Below are positions 16,239 to 25,677 of a DNA stretch of 64,000 nt, one piece after another (position 1 is the stretch's first letter; each line of letters starts with the position of its first letter). Source of the DNA: Agreia pratensis. GTDB taxonomy: Bacteria > Actinomycetota > Actinomycetes > Actinomycetales > Microbacteriaceae. The stretch covers positions 310,001 through 374,000 of the forward strand of contig NZ_FXAY01000003.1 of assembly GCF_900177685.1 (NCBI RefSeq), read 5' to 3'. The notes beneath the pieces were generated by a model. It did no database searches, had not been told where the DNA came from, and saw only the letters and a list, made by a program, of their open reading frames with translations. The translations under genes were made by a program, and so were the position numbers.

Positions 16239-16958
16239 TCAACGGCCGCGCTGGGGACGAACCTTGAAGGGGTCGACGCCCTTCGGAATCGGCATCCCTG
16301 TGGAACCGAGGGACGTGAGTCGATTGCTCACGGCCATGACCTCGGCTTTGTTCAGAGCGGGCTTGACCTTGGCCATACGGCTGGCGACCTTGTGCAGGGG
16401 AACCGCCTCAGGGTCATGGGAATCGACGTACAGGAAAGTGACCGGCACGTTGGGGAGAACACGCAGCACCTTGCGACGCTCTTCTTCGAGCATCCGCGTC
16501 GTGCGCGTCTTCGAGCCTTCGCTGATCAGCACGACGCCACCGCGACCGACGGCGCGGTAGACCGCATCCTGAGTCTTGCCGTTCACAGCGACCGGCATCT
16601 CGCTGCCTCGCCAACTGCGCTTGAGGCTCGACCGGAGAACAGCGCCTACTGCGCCGGGCTGGCCGGCGATCTGGCCGTAGGCCGCACGCTCCGCACGGCG
16701 ACCGAGAATGATCAGCGCAACCAGGAAGCCCGCGAGAACCCCTGCGATGATCCACATGGCCATTGCGAAGCCGTTGCCATCAGACAGCAGGAGGGCGACA
16801 ACGAGGCCGGCTGCGATGGGAAGGAGGAACCCGAGAGCCATGATCCAGACGACGTTCTTGTCGTAGCGGCGGGTCATGTTGAAGACCTGCCACATCTGCT
16901 TGATGCGACCCGGTTCTTTGGGGGCCTTCGGGGTGGATTTCTCAGACTTGCGTGCCAT
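16239..16958 (-). CDS. DUF4191 family membrane protein
   Basis: A 239-residue protein with a basic, Lys/Pro-rich N terminus, two close transmembrane segments (about residues 38-59 and 66-85), and a long cytosolic C-terminal domain containing GQPGAVGAVLRSSLKRSWR and VYRAVGRGGVVLISEGSKTRT. This matches the actinobacterial DUF4191 family, regularly found beside glnA and the lipoate or 2-oxo acid dehydrogenase genes. No function is established. The ATG at 16958 is 6 nt after TATCCT and lacks a ribosome binding site, so it is probably leaderless. Confidence 0.88.
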   Translation of the reverse strand: MARKSEKSTPKAPKEPGRIKQMWQVFNMTRRYDKNVVWIMALGFLLPIAAGLVVALLLSDGNGFAMAMWIIAGVLAGFLVALIILGRRAERAAYGQIAGQPGAVGAVLRSSLKRSWRGSEMPVAVNGKTQDAVYRAVGRGGVVLISEGSKTRTTRMLEEERRKVLRVLPNVPVTFLYVDSHDPEAVPLHKVASRMAKVKPALNKAEVMAVSNRLTSLGSTGMPIPKGVDPFKVRPQRGR

Positions 16959-16964
16959 GCGTCA

Positions 16965-16970
16965 AGGATA
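16965..16970 (-). promoter_or_regulatory. -10 hexamer TATCCT, leaderless start of the DUF4191 gene
   Basis: On the minus strand TATCCT ends 6 nt before the ATG at 16958. Confidence 0.6.
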
Positions 16971-17107
16971 CCGAGTCGAATTCGTTCATGCCGACCAGTT
17001 CGCTCACGGCAGCCTCACCGCTCCTGCACAAATGCATCGGGCTCCGAGAACTGCACAGATGGCGCTGTTCGTTCATGGCGCCCTACTCGTCGACTCACAA
17101 TCGGTGT

Positions 17108-18736
17108 ATGACCCGCCGCCACCGAACGACTCACCATGGACCGCAGGCCGCACCTGCAGAAAGTGCTCTGGACGCGTCGAGGCTCGACGATGTCGCGGGC
17201 CACAAGATCGTGCGACGCCTTGCTGTGGGAACCAGGGCGACGCTCCTGCTGGCTCATGCGTCAGCTAATGGAGAGAGCCATGGCCCCAGTTCTCGAGTAT
17301 TGAAAGTCTTCCGCGCCGATACATCCGCTGCCTCCATCGACGTGGAACTCGCAGCCCTGACTGCTGTCGCGGCACCTCATGTCGTTCGCCTTCTCGACGT
17401 GGCCAGCATCAACGAGGGGGCAGCCCCGTGCTTCGTCTTGGAGAGACTTCCTGGCCCGTCCCTCTCCTCATACCTGGGGCGGACGAGTTCGCTGAGTGCA
17501 GGCCAAGCGGTCACTGTGCTCGCGCCTCTGTGCTCGGCGCTCCAGGCTCTTCACAACGCAGGCGTCACCCACGGCGCGCTCCATCTGCGCCGGATAGTCT
17601 TCGACCATCGCGGATCGCCGACTCTCACAGGCTTCGGCCGCGGAGCGCTCCGTCAGTCGCCGAAAGCCCTCCACTCGGCAGCGTGGCCTGGCGCCCAGGG
17701 GCGAAACAGCGATCCGACTCAATCGAGAGAGACGCTGTGGCGAGACGCCGTCGTCGCGGATCATCACGGTCTGCTCGAGGTCGTCGATGAGGTCCTGAGC
17801 CGCATCGACGGCGAACGGATGCCGACAGGCTTCGACCTGGCGCGATTGTCGCGGGCGATCACCGAAGCACCGAGTAGAGAGTTCTTGCCCCAGCTTGAAC
17901 GGGCCCTCTTCGCCATCGCCCCGGCGCAGGTCGTGTCCCTCGCTGCAGCGGGCTCGGAGCCCGAATCGAAGACTCAAATGCGCCTCGACGTGGCGACGTA
18001 TGAGCCCGCTGCTGCCCGAGCAGCGAGCACCGAATACGACTGGTCACCATCGACGCCCGACCCCGCACCGGCCCAGAGCGAGAACCGTCTGGTCGCGGCA
18101 TTGCGCGTTCTCGGAGTGTCGTCGACAGGCCTCGAGTTCGCCGCGTCGGTGATCGATATCGCAGCCCGCCTCTCGAAAAGACACCGCCCGCGGCCCGAGA
18201 CCCCGATGGCAGAAGAAGACGCTGGAGCCGGCGGTGGTGGACGGAAACCCTGGCAACGTAAGCCACTGCTCGTCGCGGCCTCGTGCGCCGCGATCGCCAC
18301 GACTGCGCTTCTGATGGTTCTTCCGTCACCGACCGACGGCGCTCAGGCTGGCGGGGAGAAGACCTCGACGACGCGTACTCCGGCGTCTGCCGCTCCGTCT
18401 GGCGACGCCGCCCCGCCTGCGCAGCCCGAAGCCGAGTCCGCAGCGGCACATGACGATCCCGTCGTAGCGCTCCAGGTCTTGTCGCGGGTCACCGACGCGT
18501 GTGCTGCTGCCGCCGAGCCCGAGGGCTGTCTGACAACGGTGTTTCAGGAGGACTACTTGGAGTCGCAGCCGGTCGACGATCCATTGCCTGTGATCGAGGC
18601 CGACGATGCCGTCATGACCGGCTCATGGGGCGGGTCAGCTCTCGTCGCAGCACGGTTAAACGGCCAACCGGCCTCATTCCTTCTGCTGAAGGGCGAGGCC
18701 GGCTGGCGAGTTCGAGATGTCTTTACGAGCGATTAG
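17108..18736 (+). CDS. Transmembrane Ser/Thr pseudokinase
   Basis: The 542-residue protein has a protein-kinase-like N-terminal domain, a linker, one transmembrane helix (about residues 385-408, LLVAASCAAIATTALLMVL), and an extracytoplasmic domain of about 130 residues. Kinase subdomains can be followed. The ATP-site Lys66 (RVLKVFRAD) and the helix-C Glu (DVELAALTA) are kept. The glycine loop is blurred, the catalytic HRDxxxxN motif reads HGALHLRR from residue 155, and DFG reads GFG (175-177). The catalytic Asp, Asn and metal-binding Asp are therefore all missing. It should be a pseudokinase that senses or scaffolds. The ATG at 17108 is preceded by CACAAT at 6 nt, but this start is uncertain. 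It converges with the E2 gene, overlapping by 4 nt. Confidence 0.75.
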   Translation: MTRRHRTTHHGPQAAPAESALDASRLDDVAGHKIVRRLAVGTRATLLLAHASANGESHGPSSRVLKVFRADTSAASIDVELAALTAVAAPHVVRLLDVASINEGAAPCFVLERLPGPSLSSYLGRTSSLSAGQAVTVLAPLCSALQALHNAGVTHGALHLRRIVFDHRGSPTLTGFGRGALRQSPKALHSAAWPGAQGRNSDPTQSRETLWRDAVVADHHGLLEVVDEVLSRIDGERMPTGFDLARLSRAITEAPSREFLPQLERALFAIAPAQVVSLAAAGSEPESKTQMRLDVATYEPAAARAASTEYDWSPSTPDPAPAQSENRLVAALRVLGVSSTGLEFAASVIDIAARLSKRHRPRPETPMAEEDAGAGGGGRKPWQRKPLLVAASCAAIATTALLMVLPSPTDGAQAGGEKTSTTRTPASAAPSGDAAPPAQPEAESAAAHDDPVVALQVLSRVTDACAAAAEPEGCLTTVFQEDYLESQPVDDPLPVIEADDAVMTGSWGGSALVAARLNGQPASFLLLKGEAGWRVRDVFTSD

Positions 18737-20202
18737 TAGCCCAGGTTGCCCTCGAACGCGCCCTCTTCGAGGCGGTTCTTCACGGCTACGAGGAATCGGG
18801 CCGCGTCGGCCCCATCGACGATGCGGTGGTCGTAGCTCAGAGCCAGGTAGACCGTCGAACGGATGGCGATGGCTTCGCCCTCGCTCGTCTTGACCACAAG
18901 AGGCTTGCGCGACACGATACCGGTGCCGAGAATCGCGACCTGCGGAAGGAAGACCACGGGAGTGTCGAAGAGCGCACCGCGCGAACCCGTGTTCGTGAGT
19001 GTGAACGTGCCGCCGGCCAGCTCATCGGGCTTGAGCTTGTTGTCGCGCGTACGCGTCGCCAGGTCGGCGATCTCGCGCGCGAACCCCGCGAGGTCGAGTT
19101 CGCCGGCGTTCTTGACGACGGGCGTCAGCAAGCCGCGCTCGGTGTCGACCGCGATGCTTACGTTCTCGTGATCGGGGTAGACGATGCTGTCGCCGTCGAC
19201 CGTCGCGTTGATGATCGGGTACGCCTTGAGGGCCTCCGTCGCAGCGAGCGCGAAGAAGGGAAGGAAGCTCAGCTTGTTGCCGGTCTTCTCCTGGAACGTG
19301 GCCTTCACCTTGTCGCGCAGGGCGGCGACGCGGGTCACGTCGACCTCGACCACGCTGGTCAGCTGAGCCGTCGACTGCATCGACTCGACCGCGCGCTGCG
19401 CGACGACCTTGCGCAGACGCGACATCGGCTGAGTGGTGCCTCGAAGGTCGGAGACGGGGAGCGTCGTGGCCACGGCCGCCGGGGTTCCGGCGGATGCCTG
19501 CGCAGCCGGTGCTTTGGCTGCTTCTGCAGCGGCAACGACGTCTTCCTTGCGGATTCGTCCGCCCACGCCACTGCCCGTGATGGTCGAGAGGTCGATGCCG
19601 TTGTCGCCCGCGAGCTTGCGGACCAGGGGAGTGACATAGCCGGCGTTCGCTGCACGGAACGAGTCGTCAGATGCAGGCGTGGCGGCCGGAGTCGCCGCGG
19701 GAGCGGGCGAAGCGGCCGGGGCAGGCGCCGCAGCGGCAGGAGCCGGAGCGGGAGCCGTTGCGGCGGCCGGTGCTGGCGTAGCAGGTGCGGGCGTGGCTGC
19801 GGGCGCCGGCTCGGCGGCAGGAGCCGCCGGAGCTGCAGGCGCTTCCTCGGGCTCGGGAGCGGGTGCAGGAGCTTCAGCCTCGGTCTCGGCCTCGACGGAC
19901 GGCTCCTCGGCGGGAATCTCTTCTGCCGCGGGCTCTGCAGGTGCCTCGGACGACGCAGCGGAACTGCCGTCTCCGATGCGCACGAGCGCCGTTCCGACCT
20001 CGACGGTCTCGTCCTCCTGAACCAGAATCTCCTCGATCACACCGGCAACGGGTGACGGGATCTCTGTGTCTACCTTGTCCGTTGACACTTCGAGCAGGGG
20101 TTCGTCGACCTCGACGCGGTCTCCCACACTCTTGAGCCAGCGGGTTACCGTTCCCTCTGTGACACTCTCACCGAGTGCTGGAAGGTTGACGGATTCGCTC
20201 AT
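18733..20202 (-). CDS. sucB: Dihydrolipoamide acyltransferase (E2)
   Basis: This is the E2 core of a 2-oxo acid dehydrogenase complex, moving acyl groups on a lipoyl arm to coenzyme A. Order of domains: one lipoyl domain with the lipoylated Lys43 in STDKVDTEIPSP; a long Ala/Pro/Glu linker (about residues 85-205); the E3-binding domain (VTPLVRKLAGDNGIDLSTI); and the catalytic domain with the HxxxDG signature in ALSYDHRIVDGADAARF. In actinobacteria this protein usually carries the symbol sucB but serves pyruvate dehydrogenase and shares E3, since the oxoglutarate E1 has its own acyltransferase domain. A strong AAAGGAG site precedes the ATG. It is the last gene of pepA-lpdA-sucB. Confidence 0.93.
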   Translation of the reverse strand: MSESVNLPALGESVTEGTVTRWLKSVGDRVEVDEPLLEVSTDKVDTEIPSPVAGVIEEILVQEDETVEVGTALVRIGDGSSAASSEAPAEPAAEEIPAEEPSVEAETEAEAPAPAPEPEEAPAAPAAPAAEPAPAATPAPATPAPAAATAPAPAPAAAAPAPAASPAPAATPAATPASDDSFRAANAGYVTPLVRKLAGDNGIDLSTITGSGVGGRIRKEDVVAAAEAAKAPAAQASAGTPAAVATTLPVSDLRGTTQPMSRLRKVVAQRAVESMQSTAQLTSVVEVDVTRVAALRDKVKATFQEKTGNKLSFLPFFALAATEALKAYPIINATVDGDSIVYPDHENVSIAVDTERGLLTPVVKNAGELDLAGFAREIADLATRTRDNKLKPDELAGGTFTLTNTGSRGALFDTPVVFLPQVAILGTGIVSRKPLVVKTSEGEAIAIRSTVYLALSYDHRIVDGADAARFLVAVKNRLEEGAFEGNLGY

Positions 20203-20275
20203 TAGCTTGTCTCCTTTAGAAACCGATCGTGGTTTTTAGCTTACTTGTATTGGGTATGTGGGTGACGCGGTCTGG

Positions 20276-21649
20276 CTAGAGCGCGTGCAGGGGCTTGCCT
20301 GCCAGAGCAAGGTGTGCCTCGCCCAGGGCTTCGTTCTGCGTGGGATGCGCGTGCACCAACTGCGCGACATCCTCCGGGTACGCTTCCCAGTTCACGATGA
20401 GCTGAGCCTCGCCGATGAGTTCACCGACGCGAGCACCGATCATGTGGATTCCGACGACAGGCCCGTCGGCGACGCGCACGACCTTGACCGAGCCGGTCGT
20501 GCCGATGATGTGGCTCTTGCCGTTGCCGCCAAGGCTGTAGTCATAGGACGTGACGCGATCCTGGCCATACTCGGCGATGGCTCGCGCCTCGGTCAGACCG
20601 ACGGAGGCCACCTCCGGGTCTGAATAGGTGACCTTGGGGATGTTCACGTCGTCGACGATCTGCGGCGCCAGGCCTGCGATCTCCTCGGCGACGAAGATGC
20701 CGTGTTGGAATCCGCGATGTGCGAGCTGGAGTCCTGGAACGATGTCGCCCACCGCGTACAGACCGGGGATGTTGGTTTCGAGTCGCTCGTTCGTGATGAC
20801 GAAGCCGCGATCGATCTCCACTCCGACCTCTTCGAACCCGAGGCCCTGGGTCGACGGACCGCGCCCAACGGCGACCAGGAGGAGTTCCGCCTCGATCTTC
20901 CGACCGTCTTCGAGCGTCACCACGATTCCGTCGTCGTTCTGGTCGACGGACTGGAATCGCGTGCCGAGCGAGAATTCGATCCCGCGCTTGCGGAACGCGC
21001 GCTCGAACTGCTTGCTGATCGACTCTTCTTCGTTGGGCACGAGATGGGGGAGAGCCTCGATGATCGTGACCTCCGACCCGAACGACCTCCACACGCTGGC
21101 GAATTCGACGCCGATCACACCGCCGCCGAGGATGGCGACCTTCTTGGGCACGAAGTCGAGCTCCAGCGCCTGCTCGCTCGTGATGACGCGCCCGCCGATC
21201 TCGAGGCCGGGCAGAGACCGTGCGTAGGACCCCGTCGCAAGGACGACGTTCTTGCCCTCGATGACGTCGTCGCCCACCTGCACCCGAGTGGGAGAGACCA
21301 GACGGCCCTCGCCCCGGATCACCGTGATCTTGCGAGCCTTGATGAGTCCCTCGAGGCCCTTGAACTTGCTCGAGACGATACCTTCGCGATAGGCGGTCAC
21401 TCCGGCGATGTCTACACCGTCGAAGGTAGTCGAGATGCCGTACTTCGACGCTCCACGAGCGGCATCGGCGACCTCTGCAGAATGCAGAAGGGCCTTGGTG
21501 GGAATGCAGCCGCGGTGCAGGCAGGTGCCGCCGAGCTTGTCTTTTTCGATCAGTGCCACGGTGAGCCCCAGAAGGCTGGCTCGAAGGGCTGCCGCGTAGC
21601 CACCGCTTCCGCCGCCGAGAACGACCAGGTCGAAATTCTGTTCAGACAC
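20276..21649 (-). CDS. lpdA: Dihydrolipoyl dehydrogenase (E3)
   Basis: A flavoprotein of 457 residues that reoxidises dihydrolipoyl groups of E2 with NAD. The FAD-binding GGGSGGYAAALRA is at the N terminus, the redox-active disulfide is in GGTCLHRGCIPTKAL, the NAD-binding loop is ILGGGVIGVEFASV, the second FAD motif is GLYAVGDIVPG, and the catalytic His-Glu pair is in VHAHPTQNEALGEA. I chose the GTG at 21649 (VSEQNFDLVV), preceded by AGGGAG; the frame is open 45 nt further but those residues are not part of the fold. sucB follows 73 nt downstream, and pepA lies upstream on the same strand. Confidence 0.95.
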   Translation of the reverse strand: MSEQNFDLVVLGGGSGGYAAALRASLLGLTVALIEKDKLGGTCLHRGCIPTKALLHSAEVADAARGASKYGISTTFDGVDIAGVTAYREGIVSSKFKGLEGLIKARKITVIRGEGRLVSPTRVQVGDDVIEGKNVVLATGSYARSLPGLEIGGRVITSEQALELDFVPKKVAILGGGVIGVEFASVWRSFGSEVTIIEALPHLVPNEEESISKQFERAFRKRGIEFSLGTRFQSVDQNDDGIVVTLEDGRKIEAELLLVAVGRGPSTQGLGFEEVGVEIDRGFVITNERLETNIPGLYAVGDIVPGLQLAHRGFQHGIFVAEEIAGLAPQIVDDVNIPKVTYSDPEVASVGLTEARAIAEYGQDRVTSYDYSLGGNGKSHIIGTTGSVKVVRVADGPVVGIHMIGARVGELIGEAQLIVNWEAYPEDVAQLVHAHPTQNEALGEAHLALAGKPLHAL

Positions 21650-21757
21650 CCGCGGTGACTCCCTCGTGAGAATTCGTGCTCGCCCGCGCTCCACGGATGA
21701 GTGGAACGGGCTGTGCTGGCGTGTTTTTGCGCCCTGTCGAGCCTACTACGGCCGACT

Positions 21758-23275
21758 TCACTCGGTCCGCGCGGGTGCCGATGAGGCCGCCAGGGCGAGC
21801 AGTGTGCGCACAGTGACGCCAGTCGGTCCTTTTCCTGTGTACCCGTACAGCGAGTCCTTGTTCGTGCCCGCACCGGCGATATCGAGGTGCACCCACGGAA
21901 TGCGCGCAGATCCGTCGGCCGAGGTGCCGATGAACTCGCTGAGGAAGACGGCGGCGATGAGCATGCCTCCCGCTGTGTTGCCGGGCTTGATATTCGCGAT
22001 ATCCGCGATGTCCGACGCCAGCATGGGCCGGAACTCCTCGCCCAGCGGCATATGCCAGAGCAGCTCGCCAGCCGATTCGGCCGTGCCGAGAACCTCTGCG
22101 ACGAGCGGGGAGCTTCCCAGCGTGCCCACGTAGCGGTTGCCGAGCGCGACGCTCGCAGCGCCGGTCAGAGTCGCCACGTCGATGATCGCGTCGGGAAACT
22201 CCTCACTCGCCGCGACCAGACCGTCCGCCAGCACGAGACGGCCCTCGGCGTCGGTGTTCAACACCTCGACCGTCTTGCCACCCCGGATTCGAAGCACATC
22301 GCCCGGTCGGATCGCTGTGGCCGACGGCATGTTCTCCGCCAAGCAGAGCCAGGCGGTGACCCGTGTGGGCAGGGCGAGCCGCGCCGCGGCGAGAACGACC
22401 GACAGCACCGTGGCGGCACCGGCCATGTCGTACTTCATGCCGATCATCGAGGCGGCGGGCTTCAGAGAGAGACCGCCGGAATCGAAGGTGATGCCTTTTC
22501 CGACAAGGGCGATGTGCCGCGCGTCGGCCGCGTTCTCGGGGGAGTAGCTGACCTTCACCAGCCGAGGCGGCCGCGACGAGCCCTGCCCGACACCCAGAAT
22601 TCCCCCGAAACCCTCGTCAGCCAGTCGCGACTCGTCCCAGACGGTTACCTCGACGCCGGGAATGCTGCCCAGTTCGGCTGCACGCTCGGCGAACGTCTGC
22701 GGGTAGAGATCGAGCGGCGACTCGTTCACGAGGTCGCGAACGAGGTGGATGGCGCGTCCCACCTCGGTCGCGTATGCGACGGTCTCGGGAGACACGGAGA
22801 TCGGGGTGACGAGCGTGAACGACTCGGCAGGACGCGACTTCGCGGATCCGCCATCAGCACGATATTCGGTGTACTCATAGGCGCCGAGCAGGCATCCCTC
22901 GAGCACAGCCCGCGCTTGAGACTCGTCGTCGACGGGCAGCGACATGGCGATCGAGGAGACCCCGAGCATCCGTCGTGCGGCCGACCCCGCGGCGTATCGG
23001 AGGTCGTCGGCGCTCGGCGTGGCCGAGGCCAGTCCGACGAGGGCTATGGCTCGAGCGGCGATCCCTGCGGGAGCAGGCACGCGCACGAGGTCGTCTTTCG
23101 AGCCTGTTACGCCGAGCACCGAGAGATCGGCGAACGCCGGGTCGGTGCCGAGCAAGGATGCCGCCGAGCCGACGAGAACGGGCCCGTCGTCGGTGCGGGT
23201 CACGCCCAGTACGAGAACGTCGGCGGCGACATCGCCGGCGTCGGATGAGGAGATGGCAAGAGAGGCGAGAGTCAT
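21758..23275 (-). CDS. pepA: Leucyl aminopeptidase (M17)
   Basis: A cytosolic two-metal aminopeptidase of 505 residues that removes N-terminal residues from peptides. The C-terminal catalytic domain has the metal-binding stretch LVGKGITFDSGGLSLKPA, KYDMAGAATV, and the family signature NTDAEGRLVLADGL. The N-terminal domain is the less conserved, regulatory one. It heads the minus-strand run with lpdA and sucB, 108 nt upstream of lpdA, and is divergent from the PAC2 gene. Confidence 0.95.
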   Translation of the reverse strand: MTLASLAISSSDAGDVAADVLVLGVTRTDDGPVLVGSAASLLGTDPAFADLSVLGVTGSKDDLVRVPAPAGIAARAIALVGLASATPSADDLRYAAGSAARRMLGVSSIAMSLPVDDESQARAVLEGCLLGAYEYTEYRADGGSAKSRPAESFTLVTPISVSPETVAYATEVGRAIHLVRDLVNESPLDLYPQTFAERAAELGSIPGVEVTVWDESRLADEGFGGILGVGQGSSRPPRLVKVSYSPENAADARHIALVGKGITFDSGGLSLKPAASMIGMKYDMAGAATVLSVVLAAARLALPTRVTAWLCLAENMPSATAIRPGDVLRIRGGKTVEVLNTDAEGRLVLADGLVAASEEFPDAIIDVATLTGAASVALGNRYVGTLGSSPLVAEVLGTAESAGELLWHMPLGEEFRPMLASDIADIANIKPGNTAGGMLIAAVFLSEFIGTSADGSARIPWVHLDIAGAGTNKDSLYGYTGKGPTGVTVRTLLALAASSAPARTE

Positions 23276-23346
23276 GGTTCAACCCTATGGCGCGGATGTT
23301 CGCTCTCGGCATGCCGCGCCAGCCCGGTCGCACCAGTCGCCGCGAT

Positions 23347-23352
23347 TAGAGT
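23347..23352 (+). promoter_or_regulatory. -10 hexamer TAGAGT, leaderless start of the PAC2 gene
   Basis: TAGAGT ends 7 nt before the ATG at 23360 and no ribosome binding site is visible. Confidence 0.55.
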
Positions 23353-23359
23353 TGAATTC

Positions 23360-24295
23360 ATGACGGATTCGAGCGAGCTGTACGAGATCACCGGCGAGCT
23401 CGGCAATATTCCCGAAGGACTCGACCTGGTCGTGGCTCTTACCGGCTTCACCGATGCGGGCGGAGCGGTCGCGCAGGTCGGCGACTACATTCTCGAGAAC
23501 CTCAGCAACCGCGTCATCGCCGAGTTCGACACCGATGCCCTCCTCGACTACCGCGCCCGTCGGCCCGTGATCTACTTCGACCAGGATCACCTGAGCGACT
23601 ACCAGCCGCCCGTCCTGCGCCTCTATCTGATGCAAGACGAACTGAACCAGCCGTTCCTCTTTCTCAACGGATTCGAGCCCGATTTCCGGTGGGAGGGGTT
23701 CACGAAGTCCGTCATCGATCTCATCGGGATCCTGAAGATCAAGACCACGACATCGGTCCACGCGATTCCTATGCCCGTTCCGCACACTCGGCCCCTCCGG
23801 GTGACGGTGAGCGGCAATCGCCTCGAACTCATCGACGCCCTCTCGGTGTGGAAGCCGCACACCCAGGTGCCCGCCAACGCGATGCATCTGGTGGAGTTCC
23901 GTCTTCAGGAGCTGACCCACCCCGTCGCGGGTTTCGCACTCCTGATTCCGCACTATCTCGCCGACACCGAGTTCCCGCTCGCAGCGCTTGCCGGTCTCGA
24001 GAGCATCAGCGCAGCCACCGGACTGATCTTTCCCACCGACAAGCTCCGTGAAGAGGGGCGTGTCTTCCTCTCGAAGATCGACGAGCAGGTCGGCACCAAC
24101 GGCGACCTCGAGAAGCTCGTCGGAACGCTCGAGGAGCGTCACGACGCTTACATGCAGGGCACACCTCTCAAGTCACCACTCACCGACGAAGACGGCGAGC
24201 TGCCGTCAGCAGACGAGATCGCGGAAGAGCTCGAGAAGTTCCTCGCCATCCGTCGCGCGGGCGACGATGATTCGGGTCCGTCGCTCGGCCTCTGA
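23360..24295 (+). CDS. PAC2 family protein
   Basis: The 311-residue protein belongs to the PAC2 family, related to eukaryotic proteasome assembly chaperones. Family hallmarks are LVVALTGFTDAGGAVAQVGDY near residues 22-42 and the FDTDALLDYRARRPVIYF segment, followed by a mixed alpha/beta core and a charged C terminus. PAC2 proteins occur in many actinobacteria, including ones without a 20S proteasome, so a role other than proteasome assembly is likely. It is divergent from pepA and followed by an MFS gene with its own promoter. Confidence 0.9.
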   Translation: MTDSSELYEITGELGNIPEGLDLVVALTGFTDAGGAVAQVGDYILENLSNRVIAEFDTDALLDYRARRPVIYFDQDHLSDYQPPVLRLYLMQDELNQPFLFLNGFEPDFRWEGFTKSVIDLIGILKIKTTTSVHAIPMPVPHTRPLRVTVSGNRLELIDALSVWKPHTQVPANAMHLVEFRLQELTHPVAGFALLIPHYLADTEFPLAALAGLESISAATGLIFPTDKLREEGRVFLSKIDEQVGTNGDLEKLVGTLEERHDAYMQGTPLKSPLTDEDGELPSADEIAEELEKFLAIRRAGDDDSGPSLGL

Positions 24296-24347
24296 TCTAG
24301 AGGCGGGGATCTCGCTCCGGGCGTCACATTCCGCCCGGATGGGGTCG

Positions 24348-24353
24348 TAACAT
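24348..24353 (+). promoter_or_regulatory. -10 hexamer TAACAT, leaderless start of the MFS gene
   Basis: TAACAT ends 7 nt before the GTG at 24361. The ATG at 24352 overlaps the hexamer itself, which argues against using it as the start. Confidence 0.5.
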
Positions 24354-24360
24354 GAAGCAC

Positions 24361-25677
24361 GTGAATTCCCGACGCGCTTGGCTCGTTTTCGGCGTCGGCG
24401 TCTTCGCCTATATGACGGCGGTGATGCAGCGGACGACACTCGGCGTTGCCGGAGTCGATGCCGCGGCACGGTTCGACTCGTCGGCCGCCCTTCTGTCGAC
24501 GCTGGCGGTCGTGCAGCTCATCGTCTACGCGGGGCTCCAGATCCCCGTCGGAATCCTGATCGACAGGGTGGGGCCGAAGTGGCTGATCTCGATCGGGTGC
24601 ACGCTGATGGTCGCGGGTCAGCTCGTCCTGTCTTTCGCACCGGATATCCCGACAGCCGTCCTCGGTCGTGTGTTCGTCGGAGCGGGCGACGCGGCCGTCT
24701 TCATCTCGGTCATCCGGCTCGTCAATTCCTGGTTCGCCGGACCGATCGTGCCGCAACTCAGCCAGTGGGTCGGCAACATCGGGCAGCTCGGGCAGGTGCT
24801 CTCTGCTTTGCCCTTCGCTTGGGTTCTGCACACGTTCGGGTGGTCGCCCGCGTTCTCGGTCGCCGCTGCCGTGTCGTTCAGCGCTCTTGTGCTCTCGATC
24901 GTCTTTCTGAGCAATCGGCCCCCCGAAGCCCATGGCGACGCGCGCGTCGCCAGCATGCGCGAGGCGATCCGGATGCTGGGACCCACCTTGCGCAGGCCGG
25001 GAACCCAGTTGGGCTTCTGGTCGCATTTCGTGAGTCAGTCATCGGGAACGGTCTTCACGATTTTCTGGGGGTTCCCGTTCCTCGTCTCCGCTGTGGGACT
25101 CGACCGCGGTGCAGCCGCAGCCTTCCTCGTCGTCATCGTGATCTCCGGCATGGTGGCCGGACCGATCCTCGGAATCCTGAGCGCTCGGTTCCCGCTGCGA
25201 CGGTCGAATCTCGTGCTGGGGATCACCGCAGCTCTGGGGTTCGTGTGGGCCGGCGTTCTCCTCTGGCCGGGCGTTCCTCCGATCTGGCTCATCGCGATTC
25301 TCACCGTGACCCTCGGTATCGGCGGCCCGGGCTCCCTGATCGGATTCGACTTTGCCCGGTCGTTCAACCCCGCCCGGTCTCTCGGCTCCGCCAACGGTGT
25401 CGTGAACGTAGGCGGATTCATGGCCAGCTTCGTCATGCTGTTCTTGATCGGGGTTATCCTCGATGTCCAGTACGACGCCGGCCTGAGCACGGCCCTCTAC
25501 TCGATGGACGCCTTCAGACTGGCGTTCTCGATTCAATATGTAGTGATCGGCGGAGGTGTCCTTTTTCTTCTGCGCGCCCGCCGCCGCACGCGACGACGGC
25601 TTCAGGAGGACGAGGGAATATCTGTGGCCCCCTTATGGGTTGCACTGGTAGGAAGGTGGAAGCGCCGACGCCCATAG
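24361..25677 (+). CDS. MFS transporter
   Basis: A 438-residue major facilitator with twelve predicted membrane helices. The loop 2-3 signature is present as GILIDRVGPKW near residues 60-70, and the central cytosolic loop is around 190-205. The closest recognisable class is the nitrate/nitrite-like or sugar-phosphate-like antiporter group, but the substrate cannot be predicted. The C terminus is basic. I chose the GTG at 24361 because a -10 hexamer lies 7 nt upstream; ATG at 24352, three codons earlier, is the alternative. It lies between PAC2 and sigA. Confidence 0.85.
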   Translation: MNSRRAWLVFGVGVFAYMTAVMQRTTLGVAGVDAAARFDSSAALLSTLAVVQLIVYAGLQIPVGILIDRVGPKWLISIGCTLMVAGQLVLSFAPDIPTAVLGRVFVGAGDAAVFISVIRLVNSWFAGPIVPQLSQWVGNIGQLGQVLSALPFAWVLHTFGWSPAFSVAAAVSFSALVLSIVFLSNRPPEAHGDARVASMREAIRMLGPTLRRPGTQLGFWSHFVSQSSGTVFTIFWGFPFLVSAVGLDRGAAAAFLVVIVISGMVAGPILGILSARFPLRRSNLVLGITAALGFVWAGVLLWPGVPPIWLIAILTVTLGIGGPGSLIGFDFARSFNPARSLGSANGVVNVGGFMASFVMLFLIGVILDVQYDAGLSTALYSMDAFRLAFSIQYVVIGGGVLFLLRARRRTRRRLQEDEGISVAPLWVALVGRWKRRRP

